Below, piece after piece: positions 9,041-17,475 of a stretch of 64,000 bases of DNA. The position numbers and the translations under genes are program-made. The stretch is from CAVYXK01 sp963708245 (GTDB lineage Bacteria > Pseudomonadota > Alphaproteobacteria > Acetobacterales > Acetobacteraceae), in NCBI GenBank assembly GCA_963708245.1, contig OY970201.1, positions 1,426,001-1,490,000 of the forward strand, given 5' to 3'. The notes under the pieces are model-generated. The model saw only the letters and a program-made list of their open reading frames with translations, had not been told where the DNA came from and did no database searches. The first letter of the stretch is position 1; each line of letters opens with the position of its first letter.

Positions 9041-10102
9041 TCACGCCGCCTCGGCCCGCAGCACGAGCCGGCCTGTCACTTTGCCGTCGCGCAGCCGCAT
9101 GAGCGCGTCGTTCGCCTGCGATTGCGGCACCGTGGCGACCGGCAAGGGCGGCACCGTGCCTTCCTGGGCCAGCTTCACCAGCTCGCGCAGCTCCTTGGGG
9201 TTGCCGACATAGCTGCCCTGGACCGTAAGGGCCCGGATCGCCATCAAGGGCAGCGGCAAGGTCAGCTCACCACCGAACAACCCGACCTGGACCAGCTTGC
9301 CGCCCTTGCGCAGCACATCGAAGGCGAAGCGCGCGGTGGCGGTGCCGTTGACCAGATCGACGACCCCGAGGACGGGGCCACTCGCCGCTTCCATGATGCG
9401 CTTCGCCACGTCCGGACCGCTGCCGTTCACAACCTTCGTGGCGCCTGCCTCGAGCGCGGCGCGCCGCTTCTCTTCGCTGATATCGACGACGATGGTGTTG
9501 CGGTGCTTGAGCGCGCGCAGCACGGCGAGCGCGTTCAGCCCCAGTCCACCGGCGCCGATCAGGACGATCGGTTCGTCCGCGGCAATCGGCATTAACTTAC
9601 GGATGGCCGAATAGACCGTGATGCCGGAGCAGGCATAGGTGGCGGCGACCGCCGGGTCGAGGGTGCCGGGATCGACCAGATGGCGCGGATGCGGCGCGAT
9701 CACGTGCGTGCCATAGCCGCCATTCTGATAGACACCGATGCTGCGCGGCGTGAGGCACATATTATCCTCCTCCGCGCGGCAGGCGGCGCAGGTGCCGCAG
9801 CCGACCCACGGAAAGACGATGCGCAGGTCGCCGGGTTTGACCCCGGTGGCGTCAGGGCCGAGCTTGGCGACGCGGCCCACGATCTCGTGACCCATGGCAA
9901 GCGGCAGCACGACGCCACGATCCTTGAGCGACATCCTTTTGCCGCCGCCGATGTCGTAATAACCTTCCCAGATATGCAGATCGGAGTGGCAGACGCCGCA
10001 ATGCGTCACTTCGATCAGCACCTCGGTGCCTTTAGGCTCCGGGGTGGGGAGTTCGATCTGCTGCAGCGGCGCTCCGTTCTCGACGACGGCCCAAGCGCGC
10101 AT
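9041..10102 (-). CDS. Zinc-dependent alcohol dehydrogenase
   Basis: A 353-residue zinc MDR enzyme. Catalytic zinc ligands are Cys35 and the His of GHE at 71-73. Structural zinc cysteines fall at 102, 105, 108 and 116 in the C-x2-C-x2-C-x7-C spacing. A GAGGLG Rossmann loop follows near 178. The start at 10102 is chosen because AAAGGA lies upstream and the earlier in-frame start adds an unconserved tail. It heads a tightly packed minus-strand operon with the CurA-like reductase and M20 amidohydrolase. Primary-alcohol or aldehyde specificity cannot be decided from sequence. Confidence 0.88.
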   Translation of the reverse strand: MRAWAVVENGAPLQQIELPTPEPKGTEVLIEVTHCGVCHSDLHIWEGYYDIGGGKRMSLKDRGVVLPLAMGHEIVGRVAKLGPDATGVKPGDLRIVFPWVGCGTCAACRAEEDNMCLTPRSIGVYQNGGYGTHVIAPHPRHLVDPGTLDPAVAATYACSGITVYSAIRKLMPIAADEPIVLIGAGGLGLNALAVLRALKHRNTIVVDISEEKRRAALEAGATKVVNGSGPDVAKRIMEAASGPVLGVVDLVNGTATARFAFDVLRKGGKLVQVGLFGGELTLPLPLMAIRALTVQGSYVGNPKELRELVKLAQEGTVPPLPVATVPQSQANDALMRLRDGKVTGRLVLRAEAA

Positions 10103-10276
10103 GGGGGGTGGTCCTTTCTCAGCTAAGATTGCAATGGATAGCGCTGACATAGGTCGCGTCAAGCTGTTGGCGGAAGTGGACCATGCGGATGCCGTACGAC
10201 AAGGTCGACGGAGCTGCCAGAGATTCCCCGATCCTTATGCACGCCATAGAGAAGGGTGACGGCCTCCGCAGCATCA

Positions 10277-10594
10277 TCACGCCAAGCCGAAGAACAACAC
10301 CAGCGCCCGGTTAACCTCTGTCATGGTCGCAGCATCGATGTGGCCGATCACTTTCGTGATTCGCTTGCGCAGCGGTGTGTGGAGCTTGTCGATCTGGATC
10401 TGCGACGGCCTCTCCAGGCCATTAGCCGCCCCGATGTCGATGCGGAGCAGTGGTGCGTCAACGATGGTGCTGGTGATCGGCAACACGGTCAGGGATGGGG
10501 TGCCATCGAATCGGTCGGCCTGAATGACAAGGGCGGGGCGCGGCTTGCCATAGTCGCCCGGCATCGCGGCAACGACGATGTCGCCGCGCTTCAT
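10277..10594 (-). CDS. MazF/PemK-family toxin endoribonuclease
   Basis: A 105-residue protein with the compact beta-barrel pattern of MazF/PemK: an N-terminal Arg-Gly-Asp-Ile-Val strand, then Gly-Lys-Pro-Arg-Pro-Ala-Leu-Val-Ile, both signatures of the family. Relatives cut mRNA at short sequences. Its ATG overlaps the antitoxin stop codon by four bases, the normal coupling that ensures antitoxin is made first. The whole protein is present, so the module may be active. Confidence 0.85.
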   Translation of the reverse strand: MKRGDIVVAAMPGDYGKPRPALVIQADRFDGTPSLTVLPITSTIVDAPLLRIDIGAANGLERPSQIQIDKLHTPLRKRITKVIGHIDAATMTEVNRALVLFFGLA

Positions 10595-10842
10595 GGCTGA
10601 CCGGAGCCTGCATCATCATCATCATCAAGCGCCTCGGCGGACAGTGCCTCCCAGAATACATCCTCGGCGGCGCTCTCTGGCGTCTCACTCGCAGCGACTA
10701 GTCGGGCCTGGCGTGCACACTCCTCCGTAAAACCGGGCGCTGACGCGTCATGAACCCAGATCTGAATCGGCCGCAGCCCCGCGGCACGAAGCTTGGCGCG
10801 GCGGCGCTCGACTCGTTCGCGGCTGGACTTCGGATGTGCCAT
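10591..10842 (-). CDS. DUF3018/MazE-like antitoxin
   Basis: An 83-residue protein with a basic N-terminal half (Ser-Ser-Arg-Glu-Arg-Val-Glu-Arg-Arg-Arg) that should bind DNA, and an acidic C-terminus ending in a run of Asp residues that should mask the toxin. This is the organisation of DUF3018 antitoxins paired with MazF-type toxins. It is encoded directly upstream of, and overlapping, the toxin. As in other modules the pair probably represses its own promoter upstream of 10842. Confidence 0.8.
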   Translation of the reverse strand: MAHPKSSRERVERRRAKLRAAGLRPIQIWVHDASAPGFTEECARQARLVAASETPESAAEDVFWEALSAEALDDDDDAGSGQP

Positions 10843-11005
10843 GGTGCGTTACATGTAGCGCGCTCGAAGGCACTTGTCCACTCGCCCGATCCCTCCCCGG
10901 TGCCATCTCTGACTCCGGAAGGAACCCCGCATGTCCAGAACCCAGGTTCGCACTCTGGGAGAGGCCATTCTGCCGATCCCACGCGACAACGCGGCGGACC
11001 GCCAG

Positions 11006-12004
11006 TTACTCCTCAATCTGGTTCTGGAGTGTCGCAGCGTCCAATGCGACCGCGAACGGTCTTACGGCATCTGCGAGCTTTCGCCCCCAGGTTAGCAGCC
11101 ATTCGTGCTGCGCCGCCCAACGCGCATGATTATCGCGCGCTTCTTTGCCTGGCATGAAAAAGGCAATGCGAGACGCCTTTGCCTGCGGCAGTTCGTCCCA
11201 GGTCAACGACTGCCCAAATGCCGCTTCAATTTGTTGGCTCTGGGCTTGAAGGGCTTTGAAAGCAGCCTTCGCGAGCAAGCCGTCGACGTACACTTCGATG
11301 CGGAGACCCTTGTCCCAAGAGAAGACTGCGTTCACCACGAAACCCGGATCTCCCGAGCGTAACGTTTCGAAGCGTTGCCAACTCTGCTTGTATGGTGTGC
11401 GCTCAGCTAATGCGGGATACCGAGTAGACGCAGCTTTGATAAGGGCGCTCCAGTACTGGAGGTTAAGCTTCTGAACTTCGGTCAGGTCGCCTTCGCTATC
11501 TGCTTAGCAGCCTGCGCCTGCCTATTCCAGTCATTGGGCTTAGCGACGAGCGTGAATCGTGGTGCCAGCGGGCTATCCCCAATTCGATACAGCTCGATCT
11601 GCACCGCGAAGAAATTATAGTCGGCTGTCGTTGAATGGTTCAGGAAGTCTACCGCCGCTCGATGCTCGTCTCGGAAGCTCTCGGCGATCCAAATTACCGT
11701 GCGAGCGTCGAGGCCGGCCGCATAAGTCAGTAACTGTCCCAGGTGCCGGTGGTCGGTAAACTCAAGCTGGTTCTCGATCAATACCCAATTCTGGCCGGCT
11801 GCATCTGGCGAGAATGTCGGCGGCGAAAAGACCCACCTGCTTTTCAACTGCTTCTAGTTGCAAACTCAGGCCTAGAGTCTCCGAGAGCTGTGCGAGATTC
11901 GTCTCTTCCGCGAGCCAAGGAGTGAAGTTGGCCGCTTCGTCAGGCCAGGCATCGCGTAACGACACCGCTTCGAGACGGCTCAGGGGAACTATGCTCGTTG
12001 CCAA
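11006..12004 (-). pseudogene. DUF4268-domain protein with two frameshifts
   Basis: Reading across frames recovers one protein. The N-terminus starts at about 12004 (TTG after GGGAGGGCG) and runs to a frame change near 11800. The middle segment, rich in Leu-Ile-Glu-Asn-Gln-Leu and Asp-His-Arg-His-Leu-Gly, ends at a TGA near 11482. The C-terminal DUF4268 domain ends in Asn-Gln-Ile-Glu-Glu at 11006. The middle carries an acidic/Glu-x-Gln pattern like restriction-type nuclease folds, a resemblance only. DUF4268 proteins occur near restriction and defence genes. Two separate shifts suggest inactivation, although sequencing error is possible. Confidence 0.65.
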
Positions 12005-12039
12005 CTGATACGCCCTCCCGCTCACGTTCTCGTCGCGCG

Positions 12040-13017
12040 TTACTTCGTCAGCACCTCCGGATTGACTACCCGCACCGGCTTGCCGTCCAGGAAGGCCAGG
12101 GCGTTCTCCACGCTCTGCGGATAGAAATTCTCCCACGTCTCGCGCACGCCATAGCCGAGATGCGGCGTCATCACCGTGTTGGGTGCGCGCCGCAACCGGT
12201 GGTCCGGCGGTAGCGGCTCGCGGTCGAACACGTCCAACGCGGCGATGATGCGGCCTGCTTCGACCGCCTCGATCAGTGCCGCCTCATCGACGATCGGGCC
12301 GCGCGAGGTGTTCACCAGAATGGCGCCCGGCTTCATGCGAGCAAGATCCGCGGCACCGATCAGGCCGCGGGTGCGCGGCGACAGCACCAAGTGGATGCTG
12401 ACTGCATCCGATCGGGACAGCAGGTCCTCTTTCGAGACCAGCTCGGCGCCGGCGGCCTGTGCCTTCTCGGCGGTGAGGTTCTGGCTCCAGGCCAGCACGG
12501 TCATGTTCAGCGCGCGGCCGTAGCGGGCCATATCGCTGCCGAGCCGCCCCAGGCCGATCAGCCCCAACGTCTTGCCAGCGAGCCCGATGCCGACCGGCAT
12601 GCCATCCTGGAAACGTCCGGCACGGATACCGGCGTCGCCGGCTGGGATTGCCCGCGCTGCGGCGATCAATAGGCCGAGCGCCAGTTCGGCGGTAGCTGCC
12701 TCGCTGCCGCCACCTACGGTGTTGCAAACGACGATCCCACGCGCGGTGCAGGCGGCGATGTCCAAAGACGCGTTGCGCCTGCCAGTGATTCCCAACATTC
12801 GCAGCTTGGGCAGGCGGTTGATCAACGGGGGAGGCAGAGGCGTGCGCTCGCGCATCGATAGCACGATCTCGAAATCGGCCAGTCGGGCCGCGGCATCATC
12901 CTCATTCGCGAAGGCTTTTGCGAAGAACACGACCTCGGCGCGCGCCTCAAGCTTCGACCAGTCGGCAAAGCTGCGCGCAACACCCTGCCAATCGTCCAGC
13001 ACCGCCACCTTTGTCAT
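12040..13017 (-). CDS. D-2-hydroxyacid dehydrogenase family protein
   Basis: A 325-residue NAD-dependent D-isomer-specific 2-hydroxyacid dehydrogenase. The central Rossmann loop Gly-Leu-Ile-Gly-Leu-Gly-Arg-Leu-Gly, Asn-Thr-Ser-Arg-Gly with the substrate Arg, a Glu in the active-site strand, and the catalytic His in Thr-Pro-His-Leu-Gly are all present. The N-terminal half is the flexible substrate domain. It resembles phosphoglycerate/hydroxypyruvate-type enzymes but lacks an ACT domain, so a small 2-oxo acid reductase is more likely than serine biosynthesis. It is divergent from the GST gene. Confidence 0.85.
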   Translation of the reverse strand: MTKVAVLDDWQGVARSFADWSKLEARAEVVFFAKAFANEDDAAARLADFEIVLSMRERTPLPPPLINRLPKLRMLGITGRRNASLDIAACTARGIVVCNTVGGGSEAATAELALGLLIAAARAIPAGDAGIRAGRFQDGMPVGIGLAGKTLGLIGLGRLGSDMARYGRALNMTVLAWSQNLTAEKAQAAGAELVSKEDLLSRSDAVSIHLVLSPRTRGLIGAADLARMKPGAILVNTSRGPIVDEAALIEAVEAGRIIAALDVFDREPLPPDHRLRRAPNTVMTPHLGYGVRETWENFYPQSVENALAFLDGKPVRVVNPEVLTK

Positions 13018-13185
13018 GCGCCCCTCCGCCGGTTGCGCCGATGGTGGGATGCCGGCAGCATTCGCGCAAGCGCACGATCAGTCGCCGTCATGGCGGCGGG
13101 CGGCAATCTCGACATGCCGGTCGGCGCCGGGATTGACGACCGCGGCAATCAGCCGGTAGGGCTCCTTATCTCGGAGCGCATTTGC

Positions 13186-13878
13186 ATGCTGACTTTGTTT
13201 TCGTACCCGGGCCTGTACGGTGTTGCGGATAACAACCCATATGGCCTGAAGGTCTTCGCATTCCTGAGGCTGTGCCACATGGCTTTCCAGCACGAACACA
13301 TCCTCGACCCGAAAGACGCGCCACGCGGTCAGCTTCCCTATATCGCTGACGGTAACAAGATTATTGGCGACAGCGACGCGATCATCTCGTATGTGATCCG
13401 GCAATATGCGCTTCCGATCGACGACGGATTGACGCCGGGTCAGCTCGATACCCACCTTCTTGTCCGGCGAATGCTTGATGATCTGTATTGGGTGATATCA
13501 TTCTCGCGATGGAAGGACACACGGTTCTGGCCACTGTTCAGAGATGCCATCCTCCGTAGCCATCCTGGCGTCACCGCGGAGGAACTGGATAAAGCTAGAG
13601 ACTACAATTTTAAGCGCTACCATTACCAGGGAATTGGGCGCTACGAGCCCGACGCGGTCTACGCCAGGGGCCTCGCAGACCTGCAGGTCCTGGCGCACAT
13701 TATCCCAGAGAGCGGATTCCTGTTTGGCACAAGGCCCAGCAGCATCGATGCTGGCGTCTATGGATTCACCGCCAACATTTGCTTCTATGAGATTGACACG
13801 CCGCTGAAGAGCTTTCTCATGTCCCAGCCGAATATTGTCGCCCATTGCCGGTTTGTCCACGCTGCGCTTGAGGCGTGA
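13186..13878 (+). CDS. Glutathione S-transferase-like protein
   Basis: A 230-residue protein with an N-terminal thioredoxin-fold domain (Leu-Pro-Tyr-Ile at about 50 with Asp-Ser-Asp-Ala-Ile-Ile, the glutathione-binding motif) and an all-helical C-terminal domain. The layout resembles failed-axon-connections/metaxin-like GSTs more than classical ones. GGAG upstream of the ATG at 13186 and the domain start support this start. Its partner and substrate are unknown. It lies between dehydrogenases of small acids, which gives a loose detoxification context. Confidence 0.75.
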   Translation: MLTLFSYPGLYGVADNNPYGLKVFAFLRLCHMAFQHEHILDPKDAPRGQLPYIADGNKIIGDSDAIISYVIRQYALPIDDGLTPGQLDTHLLVRRMLDDLYWVISFSRWKDTRFWPLFRDAILRSHPGVTAEELDKARDYNFKRYHYQGIGRYEPDAVYARGLADLQVLAHIIPESGFLFGTRPSSIDAGVYGFTANICFYEIDTPLKSFLMSQPNIVAHCRFVHAALEA

Positions 13879-13965
13879 GCAACCATCGTCACGCGCGCAA
13901 GGACGCGGTCAGCCGCTTCGGTGAAGAGAACCTTCACGCCCCAGATGGCAGCTTGGGATCTCATC

Positions 13966-14015
13966 AGGTAGCGCGCCAGGTTCTGTCGCAGATCGGTGTA
14001 CGAAACATTAGCCAT
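13966..14015 (-). pseudogene. Phd/YefM antitoxin N-terminal remnant
   Basis: The first 16 codons after the ATG at 14015 spell the start of a Phd/YefM antitoxin (MANVSYTDLRQNLARY). Unrelated residues then follow and no toxin gene is downstream. A perfect palindrome just upstream looks like the old autoregulatory operator. The rest of the module has been deleted. Confidence 0.55.
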
Positions 14016-14029
14016 CGGCGGTTCCATCA

Positions 14030-14049
14030 TCGTACAAGAATCTGTACGA
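14030..14049. promoter_or_regulatory. Palindromic operator, probably of the lost toxin-antitoxin module
   Basis: TCGTACA and TGTACGA form a perfect 7-bp inverted repeat with a 6-bp spacer. It ends 14 bases upstream of the antitoxin remnant start and 63 bases before the hydroxyacyl-CoA dehydrogenase gene on the other strand. The position suits a Phd/YefM repressor site. A second role in the dehydrogenase promoter is possible. Confidence 0.45.
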
Positions 14050-14112
14050 GGCGGCCCGGTTTGTCAACCGAAGATTAACGCTAGAACCCTCGCTGGCAGT
14101 GGAGGCAGGACG

Positions 14113-15042
14113 ATGACCCAGGTTGCTGTGGTGGGTGCGGGACTGATTGGGCGAGCGTGGTCGATTGTGTTTGCCCGCGCCGGATTCGACGTAACGCTCT
14201 GGGATCCAGCCGAGCCGGCAATTGAGGCCGCGCTGGGTTTCATTCGCGAGCGCCTGCCCGAACTGCGCGAGGCCGGGCTGCTTGCCGATGAGCCCGGCGC
14301 CGTACTGGCCCGCATCCATCCAGCGGCAACGATGGAAGCGGCAGTGCAAGACGCCGAGCACGTGCAGGAGAATAGCCCGGAGAAGCTCGCCGACAAGAAG
14401 AAGCTGTTCGTCGCGCTCGACAAGGCGGCCCGGCCCGATGCGGTGCTGGCCAGCTCGACCAGCGGCATTCCGGCAAGCAAGTTTACCAACGGCCTCGCCG
14501 GTCGGGCCCGCTGCCTGGTCGCGCACCCGGTGAACCCGCCCTACCTCGTGCCCCTGGTCGAGCTCTGCCCGGCGCCCTGGACCGATCCGGCAATAGTCGA
14601 TCGTACGCGTGCGTTGATGAGCCGCGCCGGCCAGGCACCAGTGACGGTGAACAAGGAAGTGGCCGGCTTCGCGCTCAACCGCCTGCAAGGTGCGTTGCTC
14701 GCCGAAGCGTTCCGGCTGCTCGCGGACGGCGTCATCTCGCCGGCGGATCTCGACGCGACCGTCAAGCACGGACTTGGGCTGCGCTGGTCGTTCATGGGCC
14801 CGCTCGAGACGATCGATCTCAATGCGCCAGGCGGCTTGGCCGATTACTGCGCCCGCTATGGCGAGCTCTATGCCGAGCTGCAACGACAGATGACCCCGCA
14901 CGAGTGGGACGCGGAACTCGTGGCGAAGCTGCATGCCGCGCGCCGCTCGGAGCTGCCCGCCAATATGCTGCCGGTACGGCAGGAGTGGCGCGACCGGCGG
15001 CTGATGGCGCTGCTGTCGCACAAGGCCTCCCAGCCCGATTGA
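14113..15042 (+). CDS. 3-hydroxyacyl-CoA dehydrogenase family protein (CRYL1/L-gulonate dehydrogenase-like)
   Basis: A 309-residue single-subunit NAD-dependent dehydrogenase. The N-terminal GAGLIG loop is at residues 8-13. A Ser-Ser-Thr-Ser-Gly segment lies near 118, and the catalytic His sits in Ala-His-Pro-Val-Asn-Pro-Pro near 138, as in lambda-crystallin/L-gulonate 3-dehydrogenase. GGAGG seven bases upstream supports the ATG at 14113. It is about 50 bases upstream of an ABC transporter receptor gene on the same strand, so it may act on the imported compound. Hydroxyacyl-CoA versus sugar-acid substrate cannot be resolved here. Confidence 0.82.
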   Translation: MTQVAVVGAGLIGRAWSIVFARAGFDVTLWDPAEPAIEAALGFIRERLPELREAGLLADEPGAVLARIHPAATMEAAVQDAEHVQENSPEKLADKKKLFVALDKAARPDAVLASSTSGIPASKFTNGLAGRARCLVAHPVNPPYLVPLVELCPAPWTDPAIVDRTRALMSRAGQAPVTVNKEVAGFALNRLQGALLAEAFRLLADGVISPADLDATVKHGLGLRWSFMGPLETIDLNAPGGLADYCARYGELYAELQRQMTPHEWDAELVAKLHAARRSELPANMLPVRQEWRDRRLMALLSHKASQPD

Positions 15043-15095
15043 GCGGCTGCTAGGCTGAGGCTCGTTCGGGAGACCCAACAGGGAGACGGGAATCG

Positions 15096-15950
15096 ATGAC
15101 CAGTCGAGTAAGCCGGCGCGGACTCGCCGCCGGCACCGCGATGCTGCCCGCGGCCGCGCTGCTGGCAAGCGCGCACGCCCAGGGGACCGGCCAGGCCAAC
15201 GAAAACACCTTCGACCGAATCCAGCGCACCAAAGTTCTGCGCATCGCCGCCTTGCCGGGAGAGCTGCCTTATTTCCAGAAGGACATTACCACCGGCGCAT
15301 GGAGCGGGGCCTGCATCGAGATGGCCACGAGCATCGCCAAAGTGTTCGACGCGAAGCTGGAATACGTGGAGGCGACCTACGGCACCTCGGTGCTCGACCT
15401 GCAGAGTGGGAAGGTTGATCTCGCCTTTGCGCTGAACCCCACGCCCCAGCGGGCGCTGTCGATTGGCTTCACCCATCCGATGATCGTACACCCGTTTGGA
15501 TGCCTGGCGAAGCAAGGGTTCGACCCGAAGACGTGGGATGACCTGAACAAGCCTGAGATCCGCGTCGCCTTCGACATCGGCTCGGTGCACGAGGTGGTGG
15601 CGAAGCGCTTCGCCCCGAAGGCGCAGCTTATGGGGTTCGCGACGCGCGACCAGTGCATCCTGGCGCTGCAATCGGGTCGCGTCGATGCCGATGTGCTGGC
15701 CGCCCTGCTCGGCTTGTCGGCGGTGGGCAAGAACCCGTCGCTCGGTCCCTATCATCTGCTGACCGATCCCTTGGTGGCGTTGCCGACCTGTCTTGGCATC
15801 CCACAGGAGCCGGACACGCGCTTCGAAGTCGTGCTGAACGCGTGGCTCGACTTCAATCGCGGCATCGGCCAGTTGCGCGAATGGCTGATCGATGGGCTGG
15901 CGAAGATGGGCGTGACGCGCGAGCAAATCCCATCCGCCCTGACGTTCTGA
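15096..15950 (+). CDS. Family 3 (polar amino acid type) ABC transporter substrate-binding protein
   Basis: A 284-residue periplasmic receptor. The N-terminus has a twin-arginine-like SRRG followed by a hydrophobic run and an Ala-His-Ala-Gln cleavage region near residue 29. Two lobes follow, with the SBP_bac_3 pattern (Phe-Asp-Arg-Ile-Gln...Leu-Arg-Ile-Ala, and Gly-Lys-Val-Asp-Leu-Ala-Phe-Ala in the hinge). A permease gene follows 16 bases downstream. The ligand is probably a small amino acid or carboxylate. No ATPase gene is in this cluster. Confidence 0.85.
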   Translation: MTSRVSRRGLAAGTAMLPAAALLASAHAQGTGQANENTFDRIQRTKVLRIAALPGELPYFQKDITTGAWSGACIEMATSIAKVFDAKLEYVEATYGTSVLDLQSGKVDLAFALNPTPQRALSIGFTHPMIVHPFGCLAKQGFDPKTWDDLNKPEIRVAFDIGSVHEVVAKRFAPKAQLMGFATRDQCILALQSGRVDADVLAALLGLSAVGKNPSLGPYHLLTDPLVALPTCLGIPQEPDTRFEVVLNAWLDFNRGIGQLREWLIDGLAKMGVTREQIPSALTF

Positions 15951-15966
15951 CCAGCGCGACCCGCCG

Positions 15967-16635
15967 GTGCACTACCAGTGGAGCTTCGGCTTCCTGCGGC
16001 AGTACATCCCGCTGCTGGAGTGGGGCACGCTGGTCACCCTGGCCTTCACCATTGGAACGATTTTCCTGGGGCTGGTGATCGGGCTACTGGTTGGGCTCGG
16101 GCGATTGACCCGTTCGAAACTGCTGAACGTGCCCCTGGTCGCGCTGATCGAGGCGTTCCGTTGCACGCCGCTACTGGTCCAAATCGTCTGGTTCTACTAC
16201 GCATTGCCAGTCTTGCTGCACGTCCAAATCCCGGCGATCGCGGCGGCTGTCGCGGTGCTGTCGCTTTACACGGGCGTGTTCTACGCCGAGATCTTCCGTG
16301 GTGGCATCGTGTCGATCGAAGCGGGACAATGGGACGCGGCACGCGCGTTGGGACTGTCGCCGTGGCGAATGATGCGGCTTGTGATCCTGCCGCAGGCGAT
16401 CCGGCGAATGGTGCCGCCCTTCGTCAACCAGTCGATCACGCAGTTGAAGAACACGTCGTTGGTTTCGACAATCGCCGTGCCTGACCTGCTATATCAGGGC
16501 ACGATCATCACAGAGACGACTTACCGGCCGCTGGAGGTGTACACGGTCGTGGCACTGATCTATTTCGCGCTGCTGTTCCCGAGCACGATGGTGGCGCAGT
16601 GGTATGAACGGAAACTGGCAAAGGGGAAGACGTGA
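15967..16635 (+). CDS. Amino acid ABC transporter permease (HisM/GlnP type)
   Basis: A 222-residue inner-membrane protein with about five helices. The EAA loop reads Asp-Ala-Ala-Arg-Ala-Leu-Gly-Leu-Ser-Pro-Trp near residue 124, the contact for the ATPase subunit. Glu-Ala-Phe-Arg-Cys-Thr-Pro-Leu-Leu-Val-Gln near 60 is the His/Glu/Gln/Arg/opine family signature. The start codon is GTG at 15967. Only one permease is present, so it may homodimerise and use an ATPase encoded elsewhere. Its stop overlaps the start of the monooxygenase gene. Confidence 0.88.
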   Translation: MHYQWSFGFLRQYIPLLEWGTLVTLAFTIGTIFLGLVIGLLVGLGRLTRSKLLNVPLVALIEAFRCTPLLVQIVWFYYALPVLLHVQIPAIAAAVAVLSLYTGVFYAEIFRGGIVSIEAGQWDAARALGLSPWRMMRLVILPQAIRRMVPPFVNQSITQLKNTSLVSTIAVPDLLYQGTIITETTYRPLEVYTVVALIYFALLFPSTMVAQWYERKLAKGKT

Positions 16636-17450
16636 TGCAGTTCGGCGTCCATTTGCCGCATGTCGGCCGCAAGGCAGGGCCGGAGGCGATCCGTGAGGCC
16701 GCAGTGCAAGCCGAGCAACTCGGCTTCGACGACGTCTGGGTGAGCGAGCACATCATCGTGCCGTGTGGCGCAAGCTATCCGCCCTCGCCGTCGTTCTATG
16801 ACCCGGTGCTGACCTTGACCTGGGCGGCAGCTTTCACAACGCGCGTGCGGCTCGGCACTTCGGTGTTGGTGTTGCCGATGCGCCATCCGCTGCCGCTGGC
16901 GAAAGAGTTGGCGACAATGCAGAACTTGTCGCGCGGACGGCTGATCCTCGGCGCAGGCGTTGGCTGGCTGGAGGCGGAGTTCGCCGCGCTGGGTGCGCCG
17001 TTCAAAGAACGCGGGAGGCGCATGGACGAGGGATTGGCGATGATGCGCGCGGTCTGGACCGAGGACCCGGTGACCTTCCGGACGCGCTGGATCCCGGCGG
17101 AGATCAGCGATATGCGCATGCAGCCGAGGCCCGCCGTGCCGATCCCGGTCTGGATCGGGGGATCATCGGAGGCAGCACTGACCCGCGCCGTGCGACACGA
17201 CGGCTGGCACGGCAGCCGCGTGTCACCGGAGCAGGCGGTAGCGATCGTGGCGCGGCTCCGCAAGGAGCGGCAGGAGCCGGAATTCGTGATCTCCGTGCGG
17301 TGCCGGTGGAACGGACACGACGACGGCGAGTCGAAGGAACGGTTTGCGGCCTATGCTGCTGCGGGGGTGCAGCACCTTCTGATCGAACCGGAGGATCGGG
17401 AGAAAGACGACTGGCTGCGCTCGGTGGAGCGGATCGCAACGGCGAGGTGA
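16635..17450 (+). CDS. LLM-class flavin-dependent oxidoreductase
   Basis: A 271-residue TIM-barrel protein of the luciferase-like monooxygenase family (F420- or FMN-type, TIGR03619-like). It has the early Gly-Val-His-Leu-Pro strand, Val-Trp-Val-Ser-Glu-His, and the central Ser-Arg-Gly-Arg-Leu-Ile-Leu-Gly-Ala-Gly-Val-Gly-Trp that binds cofactor phosphate. Its ATG shares a TGATG overlap with the permease stop, so the two are translationally coupled. This suggests oxidation of the imported compound. Cofactor choice is not visible. Confidence 0.85.
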   Translation: MQFGVHLPHVGRKAGPEAIREAAVQAEQLGFDDVWVSEHIIVPCGASYPPSPSFYDPVLTLTWAAAFTTRVRLGTSVLVLPMRHPLPLAKELATMQNLSRGRLILGAGVGWLEAEFAALGAPFKERGRRMDEGLAMMRAVWTEDPVTFRTRWIPAEISDMRMQPRPAVPIPVWIGGSSEAALTRAVRHDGWHGSRVSPEQAVAIVARLRKERQEPEFVISVRCRWNGHDDGESKERFAAYAAAGVQHLLIEPEDREKDDWLRSVERIATAR

Positions 17451-17475
17451 AGGGCCAAAGTCAGTCTCGACGGGA

